From Hydractinia symbiolongicarpus (Eukaryota > Cnidaria > Hydrozoa > Anthoathecata > Hydractiniidae), in assembly GCF_029227915.1 (NCBI RefSeq), contig NC_079882.1:26665001-26729000 (forward strand): DNA of 64,000 bases, in the 5' to 3' direction. The translations under genes were made by a program, and so were the position numbers. The notes beneath the pieces are model-generated. The model saw nothing but the letters and a program-made list of their open reading frames with translations, was not told the origin of the DNA and did not search any database. This document shows positions 21,200 to 37,593 of this stretch, piece after piece (within the stretch, counting starts at the first letter, position 1; each line of letters opens with the position of its first letter).

Positions 21200-21657
21200 G
21201 CTGCCCCGTTTTAGAACCTCATAACCGTAATAATGCCATCATCGGCGCCTCATAAAAGCTATAATTTTTGTGCATCTTTTACATGATATTACTATAATGG
21301 ATCGCGAGTTGTGAATGGTTGATGTTAAGAGGGTTGCTGTATGATTTTAAATTTGTTTTGAAGAACTGATCGATATTTTATTGGGTTGGAATCAATACAC
21401 TGACCTGGTTGTAAAGAATGATTATTTAGGAACTTTTAGCACATCCATTTAAGACAAAATAATAAGAATGTAAATATAAGGGAAGAGTCAAAAATCGATT
21501 TTTTAAGCAGAAACGTTGCATAAATTTTTGATATAGCTAGCTTTATTTCCTAAATACAAATACACCATTTTCTAGCATCTTCTTCATGATCCTTTTGCTT
21601 CGCAGTGCGAGAACGAAAGCCTTCATGTGGCAAGACTTTATCGGTCGGTGGGAGTAC
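21200..21657. other. Spacer between Polinton and CACTA-like element
   Basis: Non-coding DNA. I searched for an inverted match to the Polinton left edge and found none. Nothing else recognised. Confidence 0.4.
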
Positions 21658-22290
21658 CCCTGGTATAAAATCTTATTAGGATCTTGTAAGATCCTGTAAG
21701 ATCTTGTAAGATCTTACTTATGACAAGATCCTACAAGATCTTTGTAAGATCTTGTTAAGAATCTTAAGAAAACTTAGTAAATCTTATTCAATAATATCTT
21801 ACAAGATCTTATCAAGATCTTATCAAGATTCTTGAAAAATCTTATAAAATTCTTGTTACCAAAAATTGTCAAGTTCTTATCAGAAACTTATCAAGATCTT
21901 ATCAAGTTTCTCAAAAAATCTTATAAATTCTTGTTACCAAAAATTGTCAAGATCTTATCACAAACTTATCAAGATCTTATCAAGATTCCTGAAAAATCTT
22001 ATAAATTCTTGTTACCAAAAATTGTCAAGATCTTATCACAAACTTATCAAGATCTTATCAAGATTCCCGAAAAATCTTATAAATTCTTGTTACCAAAAAT
22101 TGTCAAGATCTTATCACAAACTTATCAAGATCTTATCAAGATTCCCGAAAAATCTTATAAATTCTTGTAACCAAAATTGCTAATATCTTGTCAAGATCTT
22201 ATCAAGATTCTTGAAAATCTGATAAAACTCTAGTCACCTAAAATTCTCACAATCTTATCAAGATACTGAAAGCCTTTAGCCATTAAAGAA
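21658..22290. repeat. Left terminal repeat array of the CACTA-like element
   Basis: Begins with short AAGATCTTGTAAGATCTTAC-type units, then about four and a half tandem copies of a 78-bp unit (21832-22190) containing TCAAGATCTTATCAAGATT and ATTCTTGTTACCAAAAATTG. Because 78 is divisible by three, it yields long periodic open frames that are not genes. A likely transposase-binding region. Confidence 0.75.
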
Positions 22291-22659
22291 TATTTATTAA
22301 ATTAATAAGAATTTTGATACTTTCAAGATATGTATATACATTAGTTTTAAAATATCTTTGCAGCTTGATCTACTAGTGAAAGCCAGTATTTTGTATAAAT
22401 GTATGTGTGTGTTTTTTTCACAGCAAGTTGCTTTTAGGTTGCTAAAATTTATTACTGACGTTACGACACATACGGAATGTCAATAAATTTTAAAGTGTAT
22501 ATATCTTTATACATTACTGATGTCACTTATCTTACATCATATAAATTCTTGTCACAAAAAATCGTCAAAATCTTGTATCCAAAATGACTAGAAAATGAGA
22601 GTTATAAGTGGCAGATAACTTTAACAATTTTAATATAGTTTAATTTGTAAGATCGTATA

Positions 22660-25600
22660 TCAATCATGTTGGTAGCTGTTTAGAACCAATGACACATATC
22701 CATCATCATCATTACTTACTGGTACAAATATAATTCTACTGTGTAGTTGCCTGTGTGAAATAATAACTATGTCATTAGTTTGAATTACGTGATAAAAGCA
22801 TTTTCCCAGCACCTTAGTTTCAATAAAATCATCAACAGTGTCATTCAGACTGCCTAACATATTGTTAGGAAATAATGATCTTCCTGTAGCATGTAGAACT
22901 CTAAGAACTACACTGCACCCAGTTGCAGTTTTTGCAAAAAATAAAATTTTTCCAAAGTTAATTTCATTATTGGAAAGATATGCCACCATGTAGCTATTTG
23001 AGTTTCGTTTGTACACATATGATAAACTATGATACACAGCACCATTATGTAATATACGTTGACAATATTGAGTGAACGGAGGAAATTGATTGTCAAGTTC
23101 CTCTGGCAAATCATAATCAGGAATTGTTGGAAACACATGAGTTGTGCAACCATACATATAAGTATGTGTATCAATTTTTATTTTATCAGGCCCAATGTTT
23201 CCACATAGAGTTGCAGTGAGAGGCTGCATATTGTAATCACCAATATTTTTTGCAATGAGGTGAGCATTTTGGAGGGTCGAGATGTTGGTTACCATTTGAT
23301 CAATTATTCCTCTAGTGCCATGGAATTGTCGTTTCAAAGTTCCAATGAATCCTTCAAAAACAAAATTGGACAACAAAACTAAAGGACATCCATGTACTTT
23401 ACGTTGTTCTGCCAAATGAAGTAACGCATGATTGGTGAAGGTCTGTGATCCAGGTCCATATAACTCACAATTCAACTTGTGGTACTCCTCTAGCATTTTT
23501 CCTGCTAAATCCACATCTTGGTCAGTAACAGTATCTTCATTCAAAATTTGAATTGCTGTGACAAAAAGACCAAGATGGCAGAAAATTTTATCCGGAATAG
23601 AACCTTTCAATAGTGGCAGAATGACATGGAGCAGAAGTAACTGGAGTTCCCCAGCCTTTGCTCGCTTTATTGTTGACTCATTAATTGTGCAAGTTTTCTT
23701 TGAGAAATCATGAGGATATTTCATTTTCGTCAGGCTACTATTGATGATAGACAAGGCATCTTTATAAAGGAAACCATTTCTAGGTAAAATATAATTAAGT
23801 AACTTTCTTCTAAATTCTCCTTCTACCACTAAGTGCATGTAGTCAAATGGAATTTCGTCTGGTAAGTTCATTATGTCAAGTAGTACAGATCTTCCCTTGA
23901 CACCGAAAAATATAGTGTTGTTTTGTTCAGCTGCATTCCCATGAAGTTCCAATTCATCATGTGTTCTTTTAACAGCCCTTTCGTTTTCATCTTGATATGG
24001 ATAAATCCATACTAATGAATCTCTACATAGCTTCTGCCCAGGATGATAGCATACAGGGCATCCAAATTTCCCATTGAACTGTTTTAAATTAAGAGAAGCT
24101 GCTCTTGCAGGCAAGTCAGCTAACCCTGCTTGTATTTTCAAATTGAAGGAAATGTTCTGATTATTCACCATAACATTGAAACCATTTTCCCTCAAATGTT
24201 TGACAGCTTGCACAAAATGTAGCTGAAAAAAATCAAATTCAGGCTTCTTATTTCCATACCATAAGCCACAGAAGACAATATTCTTTAAAGCATATCGCAA
24301 TGCTATTGGCAATTCAACGACAAATGCTGTAATTGGCCACATTTGAACATTTTTTGATCTAATTGGTGGCGCTCCATCAATAAACCAAACCAATGTTACA
24401 TAGCAGTGGTCATATATTTTGTTTTGATAGCAGCTACCATCGACTATATCATTGTAACTTCCATCAATGGATTTTTTACTCTTGTAGTCAACAATATGTG
24501 AATGATTCTCTAAATATAAATAAAACATATATTAAAATATATAAAATAAAAAATATATAAAAAAAAAATATATAAAAACTTAGTTTTACTTCGTTCATGT
24601 ATGTACTTTAAACACACTGACACTAATAAAAATAAAGTTTCAAATTTATTCAACTTACCTGTAACTATACTTCTCAATTGTGATTCAATATCAAGGATGT
24701 AAAAGGATAGTGCATCTTGTATTGGATGACTCTCCCTACATACTTCATTAAAACAATGCAATTGTTTATCCAGTTGGCTGTGGCAATGCTGACATACTTG
24801 GTAATGTGTTTTTCTATGTTGAAATTGCTTTGATATTTTTTTGAGCTTTGACATAGTGAGAGGACATTTATTGTTTTCCGGTAATACAGTAGCAAATAAC
24901 TTCAACAAATTTTTAGTTGCTTCACCAGACAGATTGTGTTTGACAGAAAACAATAGCAGCAAATGACTGAAAGATAACACAGTGATATTCGAATTTTCAT
25001 ATAAGAGCTCGTCGACATTTTCATTTGCTAGAATTTCATTTTCAGAAAAATCGGTTTCATGGGAACTGCATTCAGATATTCCAAATGTACTTGATCCACT
25101 TTCTGTATCTGAAAGCATTTGTATTTCATTCGTAGCATCTTGAAGTTCGAAGCATTCTAAACATCGAAATAAAAAAAAATGTTAAAAGGATTTCGTTGAG
25201 ATACTTTACTTATTTATGATGCTTTCTCTACTCAAACTAACCATTTTGTATATTATTGGCATAATATTCATCTCCAGGTAAGATCTCTTCGCCGCTTGAC
25301 AAATAATCATGAGAATGATCTGGATTATTCTCCATTGACGGTTCTTTCCTAAAAAAAAGTTTTCATTTTAAAAAATAGCACAATCAATGATTTATATATT
25401 TATATATTTCTAAAACACTTTACATGATTTAACCTACCTCACATTTTGCTGTCTACAAACCACTTCATCTTCATCATCGGAGCTGTAATAAACAAAAATG
25501 AAACTAATTATTAGGATCGAAGAGATACGGAAGCGATTATGTATATATGTAAAAATAGTCATTACTGTGAATAGTTCTTGAAATCTAAGAGTCCAGCTTT

Positions 25601-26533
25601 TTAAAATTTTTAAAACACGATCGAAAAAAGCTTTTCTATAGCGGTTTTTCGTTTTTAAACTTTTAAAATGCGATCTAAAGAAACATTTCTATCGCCGTTT
25701 TTCTTTTTTAAACTTTTAAAATGCGATCTAAAAAAACATTTCTATCGCCGTTTTTCGTTTTTAAACTTTTAAAATGCAATCTTAAAAAACATTTCTATCG
25801 CCGCTTTTCGTTTATAAACTTTAAAAATGCGATCTAAAAAAACATTTCTATCGCCGTTTTTCTTTTTTAAACTTTTAAAATGCGATCTAAAAAAACATTT
25901 CTATCGCCGCTTTTCGTTTATAAACTTTTAAAATGCGATCTAAAAAAACATTTCTATCGCCGTTTTTCTTTTTTAAACTTTTAAAATGCGATCTAAAAAA
26001 ACATTTCTATCGCCGCTTTTCGTTTTTAAACTTTAAAAATGCGATCTAAAAAAACATTTTTATCGCCGTTTTTCTTTTTTAAACTTTTAAAATGCAATCT
26101 AAAAAAACATTTCTATCGCCGCTTTTCGTTTTTAAACTTTAAAAATGTGATCTTAACATTCCGAACGACATTCCGAACGAACTTGGAAAAAGAATCCTTT
26201 AAGGAACCAAAAAACTGAATAAGAAAGGCTGCGGTTTTTTGCTCTTACCCTGATGGAATATCAACAAGCATGGATTGTCTACATCTAGTGAACCGTTGCT
26301 GCTGTCCGTCAATTTGAAACCTGAACCTAAATGTTCAATAATAACATGGAGGGAATGAAGTCAGTCGAGTAGAAGAAGAAAACTTTAATTGATTTTCTTT
26401 TGGTAGAAACCATTTTTGTGAAAATCAGCTATTGGGTTTCTACATGTTATGTAACGTCTAATAAGAAATAGTTATAAACTTACACTTCTGGACTCGATGG
26501 TGCGCTAAGCTCACTTGCGAAACTGTCATCCAT
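22660..26533 (-). CDS. CACTA/tnp2-like transposase
   Basis: DDE-type transposase that would move the element. Six exons join in frame to 875 aa: 26484-26533, 26249-26326, 25438-25482, 25242-25348, 24659-25156, 22660-24509. Residues 1-260 are acidic and end with a Cys-rich knuckle (VCQHCHSQLDKQLHCFNEVC). The catalytic part in the last exon has Asp in WFIDGAPPIRSK (about residue 304), a Cys pair in FGCPVCYHPG, Asp in PFDYMHLVVEGEF and Glu in FEGFIGTLKRQFHGT, in the order expected for animal EnSpm transposases (tnp2-like). No stop or frameshift. It is divergent from the BEN gene, with start codons 176 bp apart. The intron between exons 2 and 3 contains the 53-bp minisatellite. Confidence 0.75.
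25610..26155. repeat. 53-bp minisatellite with alternating variants
   Basis: About ten tandem copies of a roughly 53-bp unit (GCGATCTAAAAAAACATTTC, TATCGCCG, then a T-rich part). From the third copy on, units alternate between a form with GCCGTTTTTCTTTTTT and a form with GCCGCTTTTCGTTT, giving a higher-order repeat of about 106 bp. It lies in a transposase intron. Confidence 0.85.
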
Positions 26534-26709
26534 TTCATAAAATTAGCAAAATCTTTAAAAAATTGATACTTTTTCTCCTTTTCGAATGTTTAAAAAACCG
26601 CGCTTCTTTTTTCGAATATCAAGTGTGCACGATTTAAAAAAGCGTTCACAACGCTGCATATTTTACACGAAACGGACGCTGATAATTTTGTTCCTGTTAT
26701 TCAATCATC
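26534..26709. promoter_or_regulatory. Divergent promoter region, transposase and BEN gene
   Basis: 176 bp between the two start codons, the only place both internal genes can start from. No certain TATA box or initiator was identified. Co-regulation of the two genes is inferred from the arrangement. Confidence 0.5.
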
Positions 26710-29003
26710 ATGTCTCAATTTGTCAGCGAAAGGTTACAAACTAAACAGCTTTGCAATTCAAATGTTGATCAAGGTTAGGTGTTGTTTTACGTTGTTATTT
26801 TTATTTGGTAGTCAAGATGCACATTCTTAATCTGCTGTTACTTTTACCAAACTTTTTTTATACTTTAGTAATTTCAGAAATCCGAACAGTTGTATTGTTT
26901 CCTGAGGAGGGAACCTATACGGTTCTCAATGAGAGAATGACAAAACGGTTTATGAGGTACAACATAGGAGATGTTATTTCCCTCACCCAAGATAATAGGA
27001 CATTTGCAACAAAAATCATTTTCAGAGGTATTAATTTATATTTTTATTATTTTTCTTTTTTTGATCATTTTTAACAATAAAACAGATTACTATGACTAAA
27101 AGAAGATTATTTAATCATTCACATAATGCATTTCAATTAAAAAACGTCATTTAATATGATTATCTATCATTTGTTCTTTCGAGTCAAATTTTGCTAATAA
27201 AATTGATGCTCAAAGAACGTACTTAAATATTATTTACCTCGATGGAAGATTCCAATAAAATTGATTAATAAAATGTTTAGCTTTATTATTTAAGGGTCAG
27301 AAAAAGAGTGCAATAAAAAATGCATAGATTTGGAAAATGATTTGAGAAAGAAAGGAGCAGAATCAAGCTACCATGGTTCTGAAGGTAGAAATCTCTCTAT
27401 ATGTCATGTTGACAATATGTGTGCGAAAGTATAATTAAAATGAATTCTCTATGGAATCTTTCAAATTTAGATGATTCAGACGACGAATCTATTGTAAACG
27501 AACCTCCAACAAAAGTATCTAGGCTAACTGAAGGTAAGCTATATATGAATTTGGAAAAAAATTGTTTAAATTTTGAATGATGGTCTTATAAAACGAAAAA
27601 CGTTATTCCCACATGAGTTTGACTATCAAATTTAATTTATTCAGAAATAAATAAAGAGAAGTTACGGCTTAAACAGACATTGCCAGGGTCAAATGTGAGT
27701 GCGCTAATTAATCAAAGGGATCCGTTTCAAGAAACCACTGATGTAAGTAAAAATAATAATAATTAAAGTGGATAGTTCGGAAAAGATAACATATGTTTTA
27801 TAGTGCATTTTTAATTAGAATGAAATATTTTATTCATTAGAGAAGACATCAACCTATATACACATCAACGCCACCTGCCTCAGAAAAAAGGTCATCACGA
27901 CCAAGAATTGAAGAGAAACAAGACGTAAGCTGAATGTGTATATAATATTAAAAGAGACCTGTTACAAAAATATACTTTTATGTTTTTGTTTTTTGTTTTT
28001 TTATATATATATTTATTCGCATACATTTTTAGACTGATCTCTTAAAATTAATATTGGAGGAATGTAGGAAAACAAATGTATTGCTACAAGAGCTTGTCAA
28101 TAAGGTATTTTAAATTTACTTGATTAAACAATATTTTTAAAAAAAGAGAATTTGTAAAAATTGTTTTTAATTGATTTGTTTGTATATTTTATTTTAGGGT
28201 GATAATTCGACAGTGGGGCAGGTTTCAAATGACCCAGCAGATAAATTGAACCGTGGTGACTATGTATGTACATCAATTATGAAGAAATTTATATATTTAT
28301 TTATCCTCCAGAAAAACACCCAAAAAATTAACCTATTTTTTAGTTGATAAAGGCTTTGTTTTTATTAGGTACTTGATGATGGTAAAAATCTGCTGGATGT
28401 TCCTCGGGTGCCACATAAGTATCTTAAATACGCTCGAAATTTGGCCAAGAAATTGTGGACTGATGAGGAATTGTTAAATGGCATCATCGAGCCACAAAAA
28501 CAGTCCAAAACTGGAAAAATCACTTTGGATGTTCGCAAAGTTGGTTTGTTGAAAGGTATAGCAATCATTCTAAAAATAATAAATCATTGGCGATACCTTA
28601 TTTCTTTAGGGCTTATCGAAACAAAGGAGGTGAATAATGGACTTCACTCAATTATTATTTACATTTTTTTTCTTTTTCTTATCAAATGCTTTTAATTTTT
28701 TCATCTTCACAATATTTAACTTAATTAAATTTAGTCAAGTTTATTTCAGTCTCAATTTCCTTATAAATGAAAAAAAAAGTAGATATTTTGCTCAATGTTA
28801 GAAAACAATGATAAAAAATATACACTCAGTTTAAAACTATTAGAAATATAACTTAAATACATTTTATTTGTATTATTTTAGAACTAATAAAAGTCATGTA
28901 CCCATCCAAAGACTTTGAAAAGATGTGGTGCATGTGCCGAGCATCAGTAAATCAGATGGGACAGGATAAGAAAAAGAAAAAAACTCAACATTCCAACGAA
29001 TGA
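26710..29003 (+). CDS. BEN-domain protein encoded by the transposon
   Basis: Predicted DNA-binding or chromatin protein. Ten exons join in frame to 331 aa: 26710-26773, 26878-27027, 27295-27384, 27471-27533, 27645-27742, 27841-27924, 28033-28104, 28198-28263, 28369-28555, 28882-29003. The N-terminal part (EIRTVVLFPEEGTY, NIGDVISL) looks like a small beta-rich module, followed by an acidic linker, a short coiled coil (LKLILEECRKTNVLLQELVNK) and a C-terminal BEN domain (about residues 240-315: YARNLAKKLWTDEEL, GKITLDVRKVGLLKELIKV, W-CMCRASVNQ) with a lysine-rich tail. BEN domains bind DNA and often act in repression. A location inside the element's inverted repeats suggests an accessory mobility or silencing-control factor, though capture of a host gene is possible. 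Confidence 0.75.
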
Positions 29004-29149
29004 TTTTTTTCCTTTCTTTGTATATAATATATTCATAAAAAATATAGTTGTTGAACTTCATTTATCCTATTTTTTGTCATCATCAGAATGTCCAACGCTT
29101 TTGTTACAAATTAATTTTTAGGATTCTCTAATTTCTAATTAAAACCCTA

Positions 29150-29560
29150 AGGTATTCGTAAAATCTCTGCAACTGTAAGATTTTGTACAGTATGATCATA
29201 CAAAGAATAATGAAAGAACTTGTTAGATCTTTGAAAATTTATTTTAAATATATTTTATCAACAATGTTGTAAGATCTTAACACAATTCTTAGTAAGAATT
29301 TTGTAAAATCTTACAAGATCTTGCACTTTTTTGCAAAGATCTTGTAAGATCTTACCAAGAATATTGTAAGATCTTTTTAAGAATCTTAGAAAGATCGTAG
29401 TAAGATCTTACCACAATTCTTTGTAAGAATCTTGGAAGATCTTGGAAGATCTTGCACGTTCTTGCCAAGATCTTGGAAGATCTTATCAAGAATATTGTAA
29501 GATCTAGGTAAGATTCTTAGTAAGATCTTAGTAAGATCTTAGTAAGATGTTTTATCAGGG
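29150..29560. repeat. Right terminal repeat array of the CACTA-like element
   Basis: Dense copies of AAGATCTT, TAAGATCTTA and AGTAAGATCTT ending in TTTTATCAGGG. Inverted counterpart of the left array in motif content, though the units are shorter and not the 78-bp type. Confidence 0.75.
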
Positions 29561-30466
29561 ACAGGCAAGTCACTTCCAGTCAAAAACCCAGTCGGCAAGA
29601 TTGTACCTCTGTTGTCAAATTGTTCTACTCTGGGTCCCATTGGCCCAGTCAATTTGTGATATACTGTCGGATAGGATTTAATTTAATTTTTAATTGTGAT
29701 TGACTGGCAATGTTAATCTCCAAAATAAGACTTAACCGGATACTATGGTTTTCATAAAAAGTGGTGAAATTGTACCATTGTATGCTAACAATAGACACTT
29801 TTTTTATAAGAACCAGTGCTGTTCTTTTTTTAGGCTTTTTCAACCTTGTTTATTTGTATTTTGTTCTTATAAATAACTGTGAAATTATTAATTATTTGTG
29901 GTGATTTCTTTGTAGAATGTCCAACAGTTCATGAACAAGGTCACAGTAATGCCAACATATTATTATTTCACAGTTGAAAAAAAAGAAAAGCCAAATCAAA
30001 AACCATTATTGGTTAGCTCATGAAAGAATTGCAAGAAAATGTCTGTTTTTTTTAATACAAAATTCAAATATAGTTCTTTCTTTTGAAAGAAATATTTGAG
30101 CCTGTTTTATGATGGCTTTGTTGTACGTGCAATAAACGATACACAAAATAACATTAGCTAAAATAATGCACATTTGGTGATCAACATGGAATGTTTCACA
30201 GTCTAAAGACTAGTTTACAATTATTGTCTATAAGAACCAATAAAATGGTGTGCAAAAAATAGCAGTCAATTCTGATCAGCCCTATCCCCACAGTGGCCAT
30301 TGGAAAGTGTTGCACCTTCCCCATAATTTATATATATTATATTTGGTCGCTATTATATAATATACTTGTTTACTCTTTATACCTTATTTGTATATCTTTT
30401 CATTAAAATCTGTTTTATTTTCAGCATTGATCTTTAGATTTTTAAATTCAGTATAGGAAACTAAAA
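29561..30466. other. Intergenic region upstream of RBX1
   Basis: AT-rich DNA. A pyrimidine-rich tract and CAG at about 30418-30423 could be an acceptor for a non-coding first exon of RBX1. The promoter itself was not identified. Confidence 0.35.
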
Positions 30467-34589
<4,123 letters not shown>

Positions 34590-35185
34590 AATATGTTGTT
34601 TTTTGTTATGCTTATTGTGATAAAGTTATTTTAGAAATATGCTCTACAGAACTATCTTGTTTTAACAATGCCAAAAATATTTGTAAAGATCAACATCAAG
34701 TAGAAAACATGCAACACTTTATTTTACTTATGTTTGTAATTTGAATCAATTTTATAAAAGAAAGTTGTATTCTGATTATGTTTTTTTGTTGTGACTTCAA
34801 TCCTATACTACCCAATTAATAGTTATTCGGTTTCAAGGCATTATGATTTTTGTGACTTTCTATTGGCCTAGAAAACAAATACCAATTGTTCCAAAACTAA
34901 AAATATATTAAAACTAAATGTGTGGTAGTTAAGTTTGAAAGTCAATCTTTTACCAGATTCGTTAAGAACAATGTACATTGTAAAAATTTGTTAATTATTA
35001 TGACTATTATTATAGTAATTCCATAATTTGATGCAAAAAATATTTCAGTTTGCCAAATAATCAGAGCTGTGCCACTCTGTACTTCTGTGAATAACAATTT
35101 AACATCAATCACAACATTGTCTTATGTGTATAGATAAAACTCTACTGAGAGAAGACTTCTTTTACTTAAATGTGAAAATATATCT
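34590..35185. other. Intergenic region downstream of RBX1
   Basis: AT-rich non-coding DNA. It may hold an upstream exon of the next gene: an AG acceptor-like site occurs at 35132-35133, but reading from it meets a stop. No feature supported. Confidence 0.35.
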
Positions 35186-36852
35186 ATGTTGTCCTCTTTG
35201 GTGGTTAACATGATTTCATTGAGGGAAGGGTCACTCTATAAGGAACAACATCATAAAAATGGTAAGTACACGCTATCTATATTGGATTCACTGTGGTTTA
35301 CTGAAAAAACTTTACAATACTTTTACTTGCACTGTAGTTTATTTGTCAAATACGCATCTATCACACATCCTCTATTCCAAAAATGATTGCTTTGTTAGGC
35401 AGCAGTTTTGGAGAAATATGAAAGTACAATATTTTTATGTGAGACAACTGAAGATGGAAGATACATTCGTTGTGATTTTAATCAGTGCAAAACTCACAGC
35501 AGGAATAAAAACAATGTCAACATTCCAGGTAATTTGCCCATTGCATAAAACGTTTGCATGTCTAAGAAGCACCAGGCTTTGATTATATAGGTCTGCTAAG
35601 TTTATATGCTAAAGTGAAATACCAAAGGAGGTGGAGGTCCCATAAGAAAGATGCTGTACGTAAACACTGAACTGAACAAACGGTTTGCTTCTAGTGGACT
35701 ACTGGTTGATCAACACTGAGAAGAATGTGAGCATACTAGAGAAACATGTTGGCAAAGAGATTTATGAATTTATTGAATTGCATGAGACTGAAATTTCAAG
35801 CTACCAGAAGGAGTGGTACGAAGTAAATGCAGATCTGCTGGATTGTAGTTCCATTCCTCTCAAGAACTATGAGAAAGTAAGCATTTTTGAGCCTTTTAAT
35901 TTTGTTTACAAAAGAGTTTTTCTTCGTTTTTCTCCTGAAAAAGCATCTTATTAGATGAAGTTCTTTTCTTTTTATAGCTTCTCATAGTATTTAATTTAAG
36001 AGATCCGCAGTCCAGTTTTGGAAAATGGATTAATGCTTTTTTGGATGCTTGTAAAAATTTAAATGGTTGGTTTCTCGGCTCTTTTTACTCTTTTCTATTT
36101 TATTGTTTAAAAATGTGTCTTGTTTTGACATTATTAAAATATTTTTTATACTTTAGGTATACCAGTTAACTATACTTGCATTACATTGTCTTTTTCTTCA
36201 AGACGAGAATTATTCTTAAATATTGAAAAACTGAAAACCCTATACAACAAAAACAACGGTAAGAATTGAGTTTTAATCAAGGACAATTGATTTTTTAGGT
36301 TTGTGTGTCCTTGTGTTTATTGGGTTAGTGTGTCCATGTGTACCAGCCTTTGTTCTTTTCAGTCCAATTTTTTTCTTATCTTGTATTATTTGACTTTAGA
36401 ACGTAACAATTAGTATAAATGACAACCACCTTATAATTCTAACTGTATTCTGATTTCTTACATTGGAGTCTCAATTTTTTTAGAATATTCCATGTCAGTG
36501 TTGTGGAATTTTCTCAGGCACTCAAACCAAAGATCAAAATTGGCTCAAATGCTTAACAAATGAAAAATAAAACGTTTATATTACCAAAATTATCACTAAC
36601 AAATTGCAGGTGTGACTTACTACCCAGAAGGTCAACTTTCCTATGACCTTACAAGAACTGCAAGCTAAATTTCTAAATTTGAGGAACAAATTAGGAATCA
36701 TGTTAATGCACTTCCACCATCTTGATAATTTATTTACAATCAAATGTGTTCAACTGTTATTATATTTGAGAGCTGAAATTGAAGAAATAATGAAACCTAC
36801 TCAAAGTCAGAACATTTTTTCTTTTAAAAAGAGTATGAAGAAGGACATTTGA
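35186..36852 (+). CDS. Unrecognised multi-exon protein
   Basis: I do not recognise this gene. Exons that join in frame: 35186-35261 (start at Met 35186 or upstream), 35403-35528, 35695-35876, 35978-36065, 36157-36258, then one of two last exons. Using the AG at 36609, the protein ends at TAA 36668 (210 aa). Using an AG at 36655, a 65-residue helical segment (ELQAKFLNLRNKLGIM ... LLYLRAEIEEIMK) is read to TGA 36852 (256 aa). The protein is mixed alpha/beta with no signal peptide or membrane segment; landmarks are VDYWLINTEKNVSILEKHVG and LLIVFNLRDPQSSFGKWI. It may continue into the exons at 37.6-39.6 kb, because exon phase 1 at 36258 fits an acceptor at 37593. Confidence 0.6.
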
Positions 36853-37593
36853 TCAGATTTTCTACCATCTCAGAAAACCTTCAATTCACCGGAGTATTTT
36901 TTAAAAAGGACCTGAAATTAGATTTTTACATAATATTAAATATATTAATTTATTGCTCATAATTGTAATTTGGTTATGTTTGGATTTAATTTTACAATGT
37001 TGAATATGACTTGCTTCTATGACATCATCAGATATGCTGTCATAAATTAGAGAAATAAATATTAACTTTATTAATAGCAAAAATGTGCACACTGTACACC
37101 AGAATTATATCCTGTGTAAATTGCACAACGGTTCTTTGACAAGAGGAATTCTTTTCAAAAACTGTCCTACTAATGAGTAAAAATATTTCTCTAATCCAGT
37201 TATAAATTTTTGTCGAAAAAAGAATTGTCAAAAAATTTTTATGATTTGGTAAAAATTTAGCCCTTCTGATTATTTTGTTAGCTAAAACTACGTCGTACCA
37301 AAAAAAAAAATGACCTACTTATGTTGTTTTATAAACATTGAGTTAAATATTTATTTATGTAGGAGACATCATGGTCGTACTTAGTTGTCATTCTAGTTCA
37401 CAAGGGCAGGTAGATTTGGTTTTTTGTTTGCTAAGTAATAGTAAATGGAACTGGGTAGGTTAACTTTGTTAAAGTTTCCGTTTTCCGTCAAAAGCACTGC
37501 TGTTTTTGCAAATCCTTGTCTTAATGTCTTTATTTTATGTTGTTGTTTTTCGTGTGTAGGTTTTCTCATGTACCCCAACTGCTATCAGCAAAG

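Larger units (their letters stand above)
8613..21200. mobile_element. Decayed Polinton/Maverick element
   Basis: A roughly 12.6-kb virus-like DNA transposon remnant. It carries the diagnostic Polinton set: protein-primed DNA polymerase B, retroviral-type integrase, packaging ATPase and double-jelly-roll major capsid protein, plus small ORFs typical of these elements. No adenain-type protease was recognised. Genes are compact, intron-free and on both strands. Their base composition is clearly less AT-rich than the flanks. Most genes have stops or frame breaks. Terminal inverted repeats could not be found, so both ends are approximate and perhaps truncated. Confidence 0.9.
21658..29560. mobile_element. 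CACTA/EnSpm-like DNA transposon, apparently intact
   Basis: 7,903 bp. Left end CCCTGGTATAAAATCTTA and right end (reverse-complemented) CCCTGATAAAACATCTTA form imperfect terminal inverted repeats, and AC stands directly outside both ends as a possible 2-bp target duplication. Arrays rich in AAGATCTT lie just inside both ends. The interior has a six-exon transposase (minus) and a ten-exon BEN-domain gene (plus), both fully open. Assignment to the CACTA superfamily rests on the transposase; the ends are CCCTG rather than the usual CACTA/CACTG. Confidence 0.65.

Noticed and set aside
8613-21657. Polinton terminal inverted repeats
   Set aside because: The left edge (8613-8900) and right edge (21200-21657) show no inverted match; shared GTCATAAAAGC-like words are in the same orientation and short.
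21832-22183. Two overlapping repetitive open frames
   Set aside because: Produced by a 78-bp tandem repeat whose length is a multiple of three; part of the transposon end array.
21832-22190. Possible CRISPR-like array
   Set aside because: The units are directly tandem with no unique spacers, and the sequence is eukaryotic.
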